A model generated the notes under the pieces. That model was not told where the DNA came from. It saw nothing but the letters and a program-made list of their open reading frames with translations, and searched no databases. Shown piece by piece: positions 35,820 through 47,634 of a stretch of 60,000 bases of DNA. This stretch comes from Nymphaea colorata (lineage: Eukaryota > Streptophyta > Magnoliopsida > Nymphaeales > Nymphaeaceae), in assembly GCF_008831285.2 (NCBI RefSeq), contig NC_045144.1:20601716-20661715 (forward strand), read 5' to 3'. Each line of letters opens with the position of its first letter. Positions within the stretch are counted from its first letter, which is position 1. Made by a program: the position numbers and the translations under genes.

Positions 35820-38460
35820 GGTATGATAGAAAATGACAAAACCTTCAAACTATAGATCCTGCTCACATCCAATAACCTATTAGTCATACATGAAATTGTT
35901 TTGTCATTCTAACTCATATGTGGCTTGTCTCCATCTCAATGTATGGGGTTTTAATTAGTTAGGTCACAATTGAGGCTTCTATTGGTCAATAGTTGGAACT
36001 TGACCTCTGCTGTTTCCACTAAAGCTTTCAACAACACCATGAGGTCATATGTTTTGGCCAAACACATGTTCAATTCGCGCATTGCATGACACGCGTCCTA
36101 CATGGGGTTGTGTTATTCAATCAACGTAGACCTATTTTTAGAATATTTTATAATTAAAATTAAAAAATTACTTAAGTTGTTTTAAAAAATAATAAGAATC
36201 AAATTTGAGACAGATTAGATTAGAGTAAACGGATTCAAGCACATTCGAATGAACTCACATGAGGAGATAAAGTAGAAAAAACAGATGAAGATATTCAACT
36301 CTCGAAGAAGTTTACCGTCTACTATATTGCACCGATAGTACCCTTTCCATCATCTATCTGAGCCACACAATCGAGATGGACGATGGTCTAGCCATCTTTT
36401 TTTGTCTCAGACCAAGTGATAGGTAGCACAATCGGTCAGGTTGGGTGGCGTGTTATAGTCACGTCCTTAATTGGATTCATGAATGGTGTTATTTTGATGA
36501 CATTAAAAATTAGTATTGTTTTTGAACTTTAGAGTGTGATTATAAGCTTTAAGGGAACTTATTCTTGTGTGTTTTTTTTTCACTCTCATTCCTTTCTTAT
36601 TAATAACCTCTCTTTATAAGCTCTTGAAGATCCATCACAATCTATCCACGTCTAAGGCACACGCATCCGCACGTGTGGGACCCCAGGTCTCTTCTTCCTC
36701 TCTCTCTTAATAAGATGGAAACTCCTTTAAATCAAAAGGAAGGAAAAAAAAAGTGATGCTTAACGAAAATGTGTAAAAAGGAGTGTCAAGGAAGAATTTT
36801 GAAAGAGCCCATGGATTGGTGAATGGCGAATCATGTGTTGGTGCGTTTGAAGGACAATCGATGACCCACTCAGCCTTTTTCTTTTTAAGTAGCCAATAAT
36901 TGCTTGTATGGCAGCTGCAACGTCCCTCGCAAACTGTGCACATAAATGGGTAACCGAGCATTTAATATTTGTTTCTAATCAATTCTTATTCATATGATTA
37001 GATTGAAAAATGTACAATATATACTGATATTATATTTTTACTGGTTCTACTGGTCAAATTGATAGGCTTGTGAATGTGACATCGACACTATTCATGAACA
37101 CGTAACTCTTTAATTGATATGTGTATCGTTTTCTAAGCAGGAAAATGAGAGTTGAGAGGGGTATCTCCCATCCACTTTTACATACATATATAATAATAAA
37201 GGAATTGGTAGAAGCCAAATGCTTAGGTCATAAAAACTCGACACTTTAATTTTTGTTAAAAATTATTTTAAATAACATATAAACATCTTAATATATTAAT
37301 AAAACTTATTTTGATATAAAACATCCTTTGATTCAAAATTTTTTATGAAAAGATGTGGATTTTGTTTTATTACCTACACGGGCCATTCATTTTTTTTATT
37401 ATAAAAACACTATTAAAGTGTAACAAATGATCAACTTAATATTCATTTTGTAAAAACAACATTTTAAATATCAAAATTAAAGCTCCTAGCTTTTAGACCT
37501 GAACTAAGTGGTTGGTTATATATATATGTGGGTTTTTTTAAGATTTTAATATGCTCTATGTAAGATATTGTTGGATGATTAAAATTTTTTTATTAAAAAC
37601 TCTATAAACTATTTGCATACCCGCAGGAATTTTGCTTTCAAAGAGGGCATACCCCTTAAGTTGTCTCATCTTTACATTGCTACTTAAACGATTCAAAATA
37701 ATTTGAAATTCATTGAAAACGAAAGACGATAATTTATCAATCTTTTCATTAAATTAAAGTTTCTCAACTTTCATTGAAAAGTGAAGGCAGGCCCAAAAAA
37801 AGAAGCACTTTTTCAATTTTCTGATGTATATGATGGCAGAGGAAGTATTTAAAGCCTGGATTTAAGAGGCGCAAGGAAATCCGCAGCCAATATCGGGATA
37901 TTCGGCGAAGTAAGGCATTCCTTTCAAAATTTAAAAAGAAAAAGGTTGACCCACAGTTTAAATGAACCAGAGATTATGATGCTGTTGTTATTAGAGACTA
38001 CAAATGATTTTTCTTCTTCTTTAATCTTTCTCTCCACATTGAAATGCAGACCTCATCAATGAGACCCTGATTAAATAATAATGAAGGAAAAAAGAGAGAG
38101 AGAGAGAGAGACAGAAAAGAAATGAAAAGAGAAGATGAAAGGGAAAGGAGATGGAAAAAGACAGACCATGATGAGGTCGCTCTTCTCTGTGTGGTCATGA
38201 TTCATCCACTATACCTTTTTTTTTTTTTTTTGGGTTTCAAATAAATTTGGTCTCTCCCCCTCCTCTCTCTCTCTCTTCCCTTTTTTTCTCTTTCTTTATC
38301 CCTTTTCAGGGTGTCTTTGTAGAAGCTGCCTGCCTGTTTCTTTTCTCACTCTTATTCACTCCCACATGTTTCTCCACCTAATCATTTCTTCCTGTGGGCT
38401 ACATGTGCTGCTCTTGTGGAACCCTAAAAAGATCAAACCACTTTCACCCATTTCCACCCA

Positions 38461-38462
<2 letters not shown>

Positions 38463-38532
<70 letters not shown>

Positions 38533-38541
38533 AGAGAGAGA
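38463..38541. repeat. (TA)n(GA)n compound microsatellite
   Basis: About 34 TA units followed by agagagagag. Confidence 0.95.
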
Positions 38542-38946
38542 AAGTCAAATTTTTAAATAACGAAAGTTAAAAATCTAGTACTAAAAACATAAACATTAGT
38601 GATGATTTATGATGTAATGACAATTTATATTATTTTAGCAACAATTTATGACATTATTGTTAGATTTTTTTAAATTTTAATCAAGGACATTATATATATA
38701 TTGGGAAAGATGAGTTTGGATTCAGAGTCACCGATCCATCTTATTAAGGCCGTCCATCTAAAACAGACACATATGGTTGATATTTTTATGAAATATTAGA
38801 TAATAAAAATATCCATCATTATTAGTTTTTTGATTTTTGTTAAATGTCGATTATGATCGATTGGATGGACTTGATTAGATGGGTGAGTAGCTCTGAAAAG
38901 CCAATCACAACTCAAATATCCATATTTGTGATATATTGGATTGTGT

Positions 38947-38985
38947 GTATATATATATATATATATATGAAGAGAGAGAGAGAGT
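38947..38985. repeat. (TA)n then (GA)n microsatellite
   Basis: TA run, tga interruption, then a GA run. Confidence 0.9.
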
Positions 38986-39478
38986 TTTGAAGATATGAGG
39001 AAATTGAATTAGATTTCAGTACTCACCAGTAACATTTGTTGGACATGGATGCGGAATCTGGATCTACTCTCAATACGCGGATCACACTAGTCAGACTCAG
39101 ATCATAATTTGGACGAGATCCAAAAACATATACAAAATGATTGGATCAGTTCAGATCCATAAATACCCAAACACATCACTGGTTTCATCACTCCCCAAAG
39201 ACCATTTTCTCTTCCAAGTTATTTGCAATCACCACAGTGTAAAACAATTTTCTCTTTCCTCAGAGAGTAATGAAGAAAATTAATATGTTAGGCTCCTAAC
39301 ACAAGACTATGTATTAAGGACGGAAAATGACCAAAATACTCTTCAATGTCTAAAAGCAAGGGCACCCCCTACAAGGACAAAAGTGGAAACCAAAAAAATA
39401 TTTTTCAAAGAAAACAAAAAATGCCTCTCCTTTAAAATGAAACCTGTCAAGGAGGAGGGGGACAATGACAGTTGAATC

Positions 39479-39790
39479 CAAGCCTGGACACTTGGCGGGC
39501 CGCCGGTGGGTACGGCCCGACTCGGGTTAAAAAAAAAAGGCATCGGAACGGCTCAAAATATTATTAGGCTAGCCAGAGTGGGCCTGATAAGCTTGGGTGG
39601 ACCCAATAACAGTTTTTAATATATATTTTATTATATATATATAATTATATATTTTATTATAATTTTTAATATTTATATATTATTTTATATTAAAAATATA
39701 TATTTCGTAATTTAATCGGGCTCTGGTTTCCGGTGTCGGGCCGGCCCGAGCATGACTACTTATCCGGCCAAGCCAGGATGCCCAGGCTTA
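39479..39790. mobile_element. hAT-like MITE, family AAGCCTGGACA, 312 bp, perfect 8-bp target duplication
   Basis: Flanked by gttgaatc on both sides (39471-39478 and 39791-39798). Termini CAAGCCTGGACAC and GATGCCCAGGCTTA are inverted repeats. GC-rich ends (ggcgggccgccggtggg, gtcgggccggcccga) surround an AT-only core. A related diverged sequence lies at about 46665-46990 (shared ggcatcggaacgg and aacttgggtgga). Confidence 0.9.
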
Positions 39791-39839
39791 GTTGAATCTC
39801 CCCTTTTGTCATTGCTTTTAAGGTCTAGAGCCATGTTGA

Positions 39840-40015
39840 GCACCGGGTGTGAGAACAATATAGTGAGAACAATATACTTCAAGATGGTGCCGCACCCAGT
39901 TCCATCAGGCCCGAAGGAACATTGTCCACAGGAGTCGAACCGATGACATACAGTCCACATGCTCACCAGCCCGACCGGTTATACGACAACTCGAGGCGCC
40001 AGCCCCTGATGGGTA
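39840..40015 (-). mobile_element. Possible tRNA-derived SINE
   Basis: On the minus strand a perfect RNA polymerase III B box GGTTCGACTCC (39942-39932) follows, at about 25-30 bases, an A-box-like cgggctggtgagc (39973-39961). That spacing fits tRNA-derived SINEs. The 3' region contains a tandem gtgagaacaatata (plus strand, about 39849). No poly(A) tail or target duplication was identified, so this is tentative. Confidence 0.4.
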
Positions 40016-40341
40016 TACTTTCTAAGCAATGCTATGGTCCTTGGTGAATAATTTCAATTCATTGTGTAGTCCTTGTCATAAACAATGGTGGTATGTGTCC
40101 CTTTTTGTCCTTAATTGATGCATCATGTGGGACTAGAAAGGAGGGGACAAAGAGTGATAATTCAAGCTGTGATGCATGTGCACCACCATTCTTGAACTTC
40201 AATCCATTAAATAATGCCAACTCAATACAACCTTCCAAAGGTCATGTCACACATTGGTGATTGCCTAGCATGCAGCCTCAACTTTTTTCAACTTCATATG
40301 TTAATTATTTTGTTTTTTAATAGGGAACCTAAGGGTAGGCG

Positions 40342-40490
40342 CAGTGGCGGAGCTAGAAGAGTTTAATTTTCGCTGACGGGCGTACCCTTCCGAATAGCTA
40401 CGTGGCATTAATATGTGAATAAAAAACTTGAGTGTGTCGGAGGGGAAAATTGCCCACACCAGCCCGCATGTAGCTCAGCTCTATCATACA
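40342..40490. mobile_element. hAT-like MITE, family CAGTGGCGGAGCC, right end decayed
   Basis: Clear left terminus CAGTGGCGGAGCTAGAAG. The family block aaattgcccacaccagccc is near the right end, followed by a worn terminus (gtagctcagctcta). Confidence 0.65.
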
Positions 40491-40700
40491 TTAGACGTTG
40501 ATATTGGAATGTAGGACCAGATAGAGCTCTAAGGTGGGCAGTCACTTTTATAATTTCATGCCATTGTATTACATTGAATGTACCCCTTAATGTATCCGAT
40601 TTATCGCATGTTCACATATTCAGATTCGTGCGAAAATGGAAAAAAAGTTTTTACCATGTTCATATGTGACTTTTAAGTTCAGTTTTTTTAAGTTCACAAC

Positions 40701-41064
40701 TAGTGATGTCAACGGATCCAATTCAGATTGGATATATTTTTAATCATATTCACTTTCCTGACATTCACATTTTGAGTTCGAGTACGAATAAAGAAAAGTC
40801 GTATCCGAATCTGAATCCCAAATCTGATCTTACAATTTGAATCCAAATTTTATATTCATATCTGAGTACAAAACCGAATTTTGGCAATTTTCAAAATGTA
40901 ATGACATTAGATACATGATGTCTGTCTAAAAATGCGTATTTATGTATATCGAAATCCAATTGGATGCCATTTATTAAAGCCGAATTCGGTCTGATTTCTT
41001 AATCGGATATTAAAATTTTTTCCATAGCCTATTTTTATTCAAATTATATATATCGACATCCTTA
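40701..41064. mobile_element. hAT-like MITE, family TAGGGATGTCAA, 364 bp, perfect 8-bp target duplication
   Basis: Flanked by ttcacaac at 40693-40700 and 41065-41072. Left end TAGTGATGTCAACGGATCC; right end TATATCGACATCCTTA. The interior is full of diverged gattcggat-type motifs. Same family as 35421 but older. Confidence 0.9.
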
Positions 41065-41072
41065 TTCACAAC

Positions 41073-41600
41073 CAAATTTTGAACCTGACTATTAAATTCA
41101 AAACTGAACACAAACCTTATTATGATATGTTCAATGACCTTCAAAATGTATGAATATTGAATATGAGAAAATTTAGCTGACCGATACTCATGATCCAATA
41201 GGATATTTTCTTAAAATTCAATCCAAATCCTAATATGATATGATATCATTCCTTATATCCAAATATAACCCGATTTCCTAAATAGGTGTTAATTTTTTCA
41301 ATGTCCTACTTTTTTGATGCAGTTTAGTCAGATACCAGATCCAAATCAGATAAATTGGCATCATTCTATTTGTGTGTCTTATAGTAAGTGGTGTCAACTA
41401 ACTATATCAATACTTCTTATCCAATAGTATAATATATATCTAAAATAGAATCCAAATGCAAATCTGAATATCCTTGAATCTAAAGAAAGCCTGCTTCACA
41501 AACCAAAAGTTAATTTTTTCACATATGAGTCTTTCTTGATGCATTTTTATCAGATAATTTCCAAATCCGATCCATTGACAGATTAGATATTCTGACTTGT
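41073..41600. repeat. Diverged TAGGGATGTCAA-family sequence
   Basis: Continues with further ccaaatccgat and gatatgat motifs. It includes a start-like taagtggtgtcaac (about 41385) and an end-like gatccattgaca (about 41569). Probably one or two older copies; boundaries uncertain. Confidence 0.5.
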
Positions 41601-42070
41601 TTGCAACACTATAGTGAACAGTCTTAACTCTACATGGTATTTTAATTATTTAACACAAGAAAAGGTTTTACATGAAACTTATCCTTTCCATTTGCCTGAC
41701 TTATCCATTTTAAAAGCTTCATGTTCGCTGTCCATGTGCATCTACTATTTGCATTTATTATATGGAGCAGCTTAGCTTCATATAAAATGAAGATTTTGGT
41801 GGATAAGGTTCAAAGCTGCAGTAAGTGTTGTCACCCTTAGCTCATGAGAAGTACCAACTTAAATTTTTAGTTTCCTTTGCCCTTCTAGAGAGAGAAAGAA
41901 TTTTACTTTCTACCTATTTGGTATGAATTTCATGTGGACTGCAATGGGAAACTTCCAAGGAGTTGTTCCCATCACATTTAATTACTTTGGACATCAATGC
42001 TTCTCTTATCTGCTGCAGATAAAGTCAGATCATTATTCCCACTTGAGAAGTTTCTTAATATGTGTGTAGA

Positions 42071-42560
42071 TAAGGGTGAACATAAGTCGTCGAGCTCGAG
42101 TTCAGTCAGCTCAAGCTCAGCTCCGTTAATGAAACCTAGAGCTCGACTCGGCTCAAGCTCAGCTTGAGAATAATTTGACAGAAGCAGCTCGAGATCAACT
42201 CAATTAAGGCTTCACAAACTCGTTTGAATAGAATTGATATTCATGATTATGTGTTGAGCTGGAGCCCAACTTGATTAAGACTAGACAATGATTAAAGTTT
42301 GACAAACTCGTTTGATTCGTAGAATTGGTATTCATCATTAAGTGTTGAGCTCGAGCTCGACTCGATTAAGGCTCGACTAACTCATAACTCATTTGAATAC
42401 ATCAACTTAATTAAGGCTCGAAAAACTCGATTTAGGCTTGGGCTCGACTCGGTAGTCATGTGTTGGTCTTGAACTCAACTCGATTATTTGAACAAGTCGA
42501 CTCATGAACTCGAGTGCTCGACTCGTTAAGCAAATGACTTGGTTCGAACTCATCCACAAG
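42071..42560. repeat. ctcgagctcga-rich dispersed repeat
   Basis: Starts TAAGGGTGAACATAAG and is built of degenerate gctcgactcgattaaggctc units. It recurs at 48530-48935 (ends gtgttcacccctactta), 24440-24775, 25040-25190 and 57680-57745. The TAGGGGTGAACA-type ends suggest another hAT-like family, but no target duplication was found for any copy. Confidence 0.55.
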
Positions 42561-42989
42561 CCAGGCTTTAGTACAGTTGAGTATCTGGAGAGAAGAGATG
42601 AGACATTAAAGCTGAGATGCATTAATTACTAAACTAATGTTGTTTTTATCATCTCAAATCTAAGATCGGAGGCACATCTCTCTAGACAATCACTGGATTT
42701 CAGATGCATGGATTTCAAATAATCTCTCCAGACGGGGTTAGATATTTGTTCCGCTGCTTTCAAATCTATAGGAATCTCAAATCACCTTGGATCTAAAATC
42801 TGATTTGCAACGATCACCACGGGAGCTGGTAAGACCTATCGCCCTCAAGACACGTGGTTGTGTTCGGTAGGACCAAATTACTCCACTTGATCCAAGTGGG
42901 TCAACAGGCTTCATGTACATTGGCATGGGTTTTGGAGCCAAAATAAAGAAATTACAAAGTTCATCAAGGAAATTAAATAAGCGTCTACT

Positions 42990-43135
42990 TAGGGGCGAAG
43001 CCAGAAAATTTTCATGAGGTGGACCGAATTAAAGTTTCTAAATTTTGACTAGAGCCGAAATGTTATTTTTTAAAATTTTTATATATAACAAGTGAAATTT
43101 TTTAAAATTATTTTTTTGAGGTGAGGCCAGTCAAG
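42990..43135. mobile_element. Truncated MITE, family CAGGGGCGGAGCC
   Basis: Left end TAGGGGCGAAGCCAGAAAAT followed by cgaattaaagtttctaaatt and ttttatatataacaagtga. It loses similarity after gaggtgaggccag. Confidence 0.65.
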
Positions 43136-43255
43136 TGTATCACGTTGTCGAGTTGCTCAGGTCGACCATTGAGCTCAACTCCCTACAAGCCCCCGCGTAG
43201 CATTGTGAGATCTTTCCATATTTGTCTTTGTAGAAAAAGAGCCGCCTTTCTATAT

Positions 43256-43410
43256 CAGCGGAGGCAGAGCCACATATGGGCTGGTGTGGGAAACTGGCCA
43301 CACCGGCTCTTCAATGTTTCTTTATTTTTATTTTAACATTTTCAAATATTTGTTCTGTCGTATACATTTTCAAATATATGAGTGCCCATCCAAAATGATA
43401 ATTAGGTCAT
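43256..43410. mobile_element. MITE fragment, family CAGTGGCGGAGCC
   Basis: CAGCGGAGGCAGAGCCACAT, then gggctggtgtgggaaactgg, in the same orientation as the copy at 30429. The right end is not recognisable. Confidence 0.55.
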
Positions 43411-43654
43411 TTTAGTTGTTTGGGTGTTTGAACATGTTGGATAGTCAACTCTTGACATACTTCAACTTGAAAGTCTGAAGTCAAACTCCTTAGTCAAAGC
43501 TTTAGACTCTTTTTTGTTAAAATTAAAATAAATTCATCAGCAGCCATATATTAATAAGCCTCTGATTGACCAACTCCCCCACTAAGAATTGCGTCGTCTG
43601 CAAGTTCTAATGTTTGAGTCACACAAATACTGGTACGGGTACATATTTTTATGT

Positions 43655-43790
43655 GCCAAAAATTCCACAAACAAAATGCAAATTGTCACAAGAAATATCA
43701 AAAACATCACAAAAATTTTGCAAAATTCCAAAATTCTACAAAAATGATGCAAAATTCCACACAAATCCACAAAATTGTACAAGAAACATG
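43655..43790. repeat. Degenerate short-period repeat of caaaattcca type
   Basis: About 135 bp built of variants such as caaaattccaaaattc and acacaaatccacaaaattg, strongly biased to A and C on the plus strand. No coding sense. Confidence 0.6.
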
Positions 43791-46660
43791 AAAAAAATCA
43801 ATACTGCTGTATCCAGCTGTGTCTCTGCATTCATGCCGTCATCTCGGCATGTCAAGACTGGAACTGCAGCGCTCCAGGTGTGTCTGTGGTACTCAGTTCT
43901 GATGTTGGATAGGGTGAGGTGTGGTCTCTCTGGGGCTTATGCCCATAGATCTTACTTAGGTGAACTTATGTACAATTATGTGGAATAGCCCCAAGAGATC
44001 CATCACTGTCCCATGATCAATTGGAAAATTGTTAATCATATATTTAGTACTCCATGAAAAAAAACAAAATTGACTCCACCTGGTGAAGGCCGAAGCTTGC
44101 CCTTTTGTTTTATGAGTTTAAAGTTGTGTTGGTACCTGATGCGAAACCCCAATGTATATCAGCTAGTATAATAGTTCCACCCCATTATTATAAGTGGGGG
44201 GACGTTGATGTCTATGCCACTCGTGATCGGCAACCTACAAGCCAGTGGCCTGAGCTAATATGGTTTGATAAAAAAAAAATTACACATAAACTCCTTTGAA
44301 GGCAACAATAGATCTCCTTATTAAATATATAATCATGCAATGCATCAAATCTTAGAATTCCAACTAGATATGAAAAAAAAGAATCAAGGAACATTTTCAT
44401 TTGAATTCTTTTGGAAAACTAACATCTTACCACTACCCTTAGGTTTGTTATTGATTTGTTGCAGACATGTTTCAATTTCGAACTTGCATGATATGTATTA
44501 ATTGGGAATTGATTCAAAGCAAAAATGAGAGAAAATAATTTATTTCTCTTTGATATAGGCCCTTTAAGAGAAATTACAAATGTTTAATGTCTCCCTTCAT
44601 CTCTTTGCCCTTACCTTCTCCTTCAGTTTGATTTTGCAGGCTGTCACCTAAGTGCCGGGTGTGGGTGCTGGTGGGTATCGGAATGACACATCTCAAAAAA
44701 TATAGGTGCAGCGATGCGGTAAAAGTATTTTATTATTATTATTATTATTATTAATTTATTATATATATAACAGAATAAACATGTATATATTATTATTATT
44801 ACAATTTGGTTATTAATGTATATAACATAAAAAATATTAGGATAACATATATTATATAAGTAATTTAGTAATATGACCTTCTAATTGGGTTCGGGTGTGG
44901 GTCGGAGCCACACCCATATCCGGTGTGCACCCGACTTGATACGACTCGGGTGCGGCAATAAAATAGAAGAGTCTCGTGACTTAGCTTGCAGGATATATCC
45001 ATGAGAGTTGCATCATGTGTTGTTGTTCCTAACAGCAACGACTCTACTCAAAACTGACTTAAGCTTTAGGCCCCAACACTACAAAGCAACAAAAAACTAG
45101 GAGACTATATATATATACCAATCACTTTTTTCTGCTTATTTTGATGGATCAAACAAACAGTCCTGATGACTACCAGAATCTTATATATATATAGTGTGTG
45201 TGTGTGCACGCGCGTAAAAGACATGCCTCAAAGAAATGGCGGAGACAATTTACCCCGCTGTGAGAAAGGTGATTCCAATGGTACTTTGAAAATTCTCTCT
45301 CTCTCTCACACACACACACAAACAATTAATAGTTTAAGATCCTTGGATTCATTAAAATAATATTATTTGTAAGGATGTGTTACAAAAACAGCCAGCTAAC
45401 CCTTGTAGAAAAGCCCAAAGAAAACAAAAGGTCGTGTATGATGAACAGCTGCCTCATATAATATCATTCTTGCATCAGACAGCCTAGCCAAAGCCTGTTG
45501 CCAGCCTTAGGTAATTGGCGTTACTTATTGTATCACACGCATGATGTCAATATGTCAGATTTGTATAGGATATCCAACCGAACTGTTTAAAAAAAGTTGA
45601 ATATGAAAAAAATTTAATACCTGATTAAGAAATCGATCGGATCATATTTAGATTTATAAAATGACATCTGATCGGATTCATAATCAGATTCAGATCCGGT
45701 ACATTGAATAATATCATGCTCTTATATTTTGAAAATTAGCCTGATTTGGTCCAAAATTCAGATTTAGGTATGAATGTAAAATTAGATTTGGATTGTGAGA
45801 TCAGAGTTCGGGTTCCAATTCAGATATGACTTTCCTTTTCTTCATCCAAGTCCAATTCCAAATTCGAGCCCGAGCACATGAATATCCGAAAAAGCGGATA
45901 TGGTTAAGAGTATATCTGAATCTAATTCAATTTTTTTTTAAATTATATAATATTAAATTTGATTATTAAAATCTCAAGGGTCCCTTGGCCCATACTGGGC
46001 CCTTTTAGAGTTCGCCTTTTATACACATACACATATGTACAGTGTGACTGTGAGATCGTTCAGGTCCCGAAACAGCTTTAGAATCTAAGGCGGAAGTGAG
46101 GGATTGGGTTCAACCACTTGCAGCTCAGAAAAACGAAATAAATAAAATTACCGTTTATCTACCATGTGCCGTTCGACCTTAATTAATGCACGAGAGTAAT
46201 GATGCATCGGTAAAAGGAGGGATAAGTTCAAAGAAGGTCGTTGCACTCATAGCGATAGTAAATAACTATAGATCCCCTGCTTCGGCCGGCACAGTTTTCA
46301 AACATGAGCAATCAAGTTGCGTTTATCTAAAGATCGACAGGAGATGCCGCAGCTTAATCACGTGGATACTTCCATTCTTATTTGTATCAACTATTAAATT
46401 ATAGTTTTTATATATGTATACTTTCTTATGTCTTTCTTACTTTAATTGCCGAACTTGGAATTTCATTCACGACTGGCCAACAATAAAGTAAAGTTCATTC
46501 ATGAGATCAACAAGAAATTACTAATTGTAGAATTCCTACTTATAAGTTACTCAATTGATCGATGCCAGTTATTTAAGAGCTAGATTCTTCATCACGCCCA
46601 AGGCGCAATCGCACATTTGTCACACATGCACACGTGCAAGTGTTTGGGGTAGATCACTGG
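43791..46660. other. Gene-free region with repeat debris
   Basis: Contains a GC-ended repeat at about 44641-44960 (gccgggtgtgggtgc on the left, actcgggtgcggcaa on the right) with an AT-only core, and TAGGGATGTCAA-family debris at about 45540-45930. No gene was recognised. Confidence 0.5.
44728..44752. repeat. (TTA)n microsatellite
   Basis: About eight TTA/ATT units in the AT core of the repeat at 44641-44960. Confidence 0.9.
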
Positions 46661-46664
46661 ATCT

Positions 46665-46990
46665 ACTTAAAGGCTGGGTAGTGGACGGGGTAACGGTGAA
46701 TACCCGGTACTCGGCCTGAAAAAAAGGCATCGGAACGGACCGATAATTTATAAGGTCCACTCGATTTGGCCTGATAAACTTGGGTGGATCTGATACTTTT
46801 TTTTAAAATTTATTTTATTAATTTATATATATAAATGTAATATTTTATTACAACTAATCACATTTTGAATATTATTTTATATTAAAAATATATTTAATCA
46901 GACCAGGCTCAGGCGGAGCTTCGGTTTTAATGGTCGGGCTAGGCTCGAACCTAGATTTTAGGTTTCGCGTCTACCCGAGCCTGGCTCCCT
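46665..46990. repeat. Diverged relative of the AAGCCTGGACA MITE
   Basis: Shares ggcatcggaacgg, aacttgggtgga and an AT-only core with 39479-39790. Ends aaggctgggtagtgg and ctacccgagcctggctccc are roughly inverted. No target duplication found. Confidence 0.6.
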
Positions 46991-47043
46991 ATTTGTAGCA
47001 TAGCTTCGTTTGATTTGTTCAATGACAACGTGGAACAATTTTT

Positions 47044-47434
47044 AAGTAATGTCAATGAATCACATTCAAATGAGATGTATCATTTGTTATATTCGATTTA
47101 TGGTACGTTCAATATTCAGATCAAATTGGGTTTTATATGCGAATCAAGAAGAGTACCATGTGTGAATCCAAAATTTGAATTCATAATCCAATGTGAATAC
47201 TAGCTGTGAATACACATTTGGATCCGAATCACATTATGATACGTCAACAACTAATTTATCAAACGTATTGGATATTGTGTATTTAAAACAGAACCAAAAT
47301 CTGATTCCAATCAGATATTGTTTTTAAACCAGTTTCAAATCTGAATCCAGATCTTGAATTGCTTTTCCATATCGGACCAATTTAAAGCACTTTGGTCAGA
47401 TATCCCATCCAAATCATTTCCATTGACATCCCTA
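47044..47434. mobile_element. Old MITE, family TAGGGATGTCAA
   Basis: Right end ttccattgacatcccta is well preserved; left end aagtaatgtcaatgaatc is worn. The interior has ccgaatc and ccaaatctgat motifs. The flanking 8-mers do not match. Confidence 0.6.
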
Positions 47435-47594
47435 CTTTGGAACTGATATGGTAAAAAATGCAAACCAATTTGCAGGTCAGAAATTAACAAGACTCCAATG
47501 AACCCAACAGCTCTATTTATGCAACAAATATATGGAGTCAATGTCAAATAGATATCACATTGCACTTGAGCAGTTGTACAGTAAAAGCCAGAAA

Positions 47595-47634
47595 ATATAT
47601 ATATATATATATATCATTTTTGTGTGTGTGTGTG
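47595..47634. repeat. (AT)n ... (TG)n microsatellite
   Basis: AT run, catttt interruption, then TG run. Confidence 0.9.

Larger units (their letters stand above)
34395..36530. repeat. Segmental duplication, unit 2
   Basis: Second copy, in direct orientation to 32838-34380. It is longer because it has a 399-bp MITE at 35421-35819, an extra segment of about 215 bp (about 35845-36070), and an expanded (TA)n. A 19-base block, gttgggtggcctgttatag, is repeated at 34287 and 34381, at the junction of the two units. Confidence 0.88.
36531..39478. other. Gene-free region
   Basis: AT-rich DNA, purine/pyrimidine tracts at 38090-38130 and 38220-38300, and two large microsatellites. Short reading frames are low-complexity or unrecognised. 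Confidence 0.5.

Noticed and set aside
45190-45330. (GT)n and (CA)n runs around a short ORF, considered as a Z-DNA or regulatory element
   Set aside because: The runs are short and ordinary for this genome, with no gene nearby for them to regulate.
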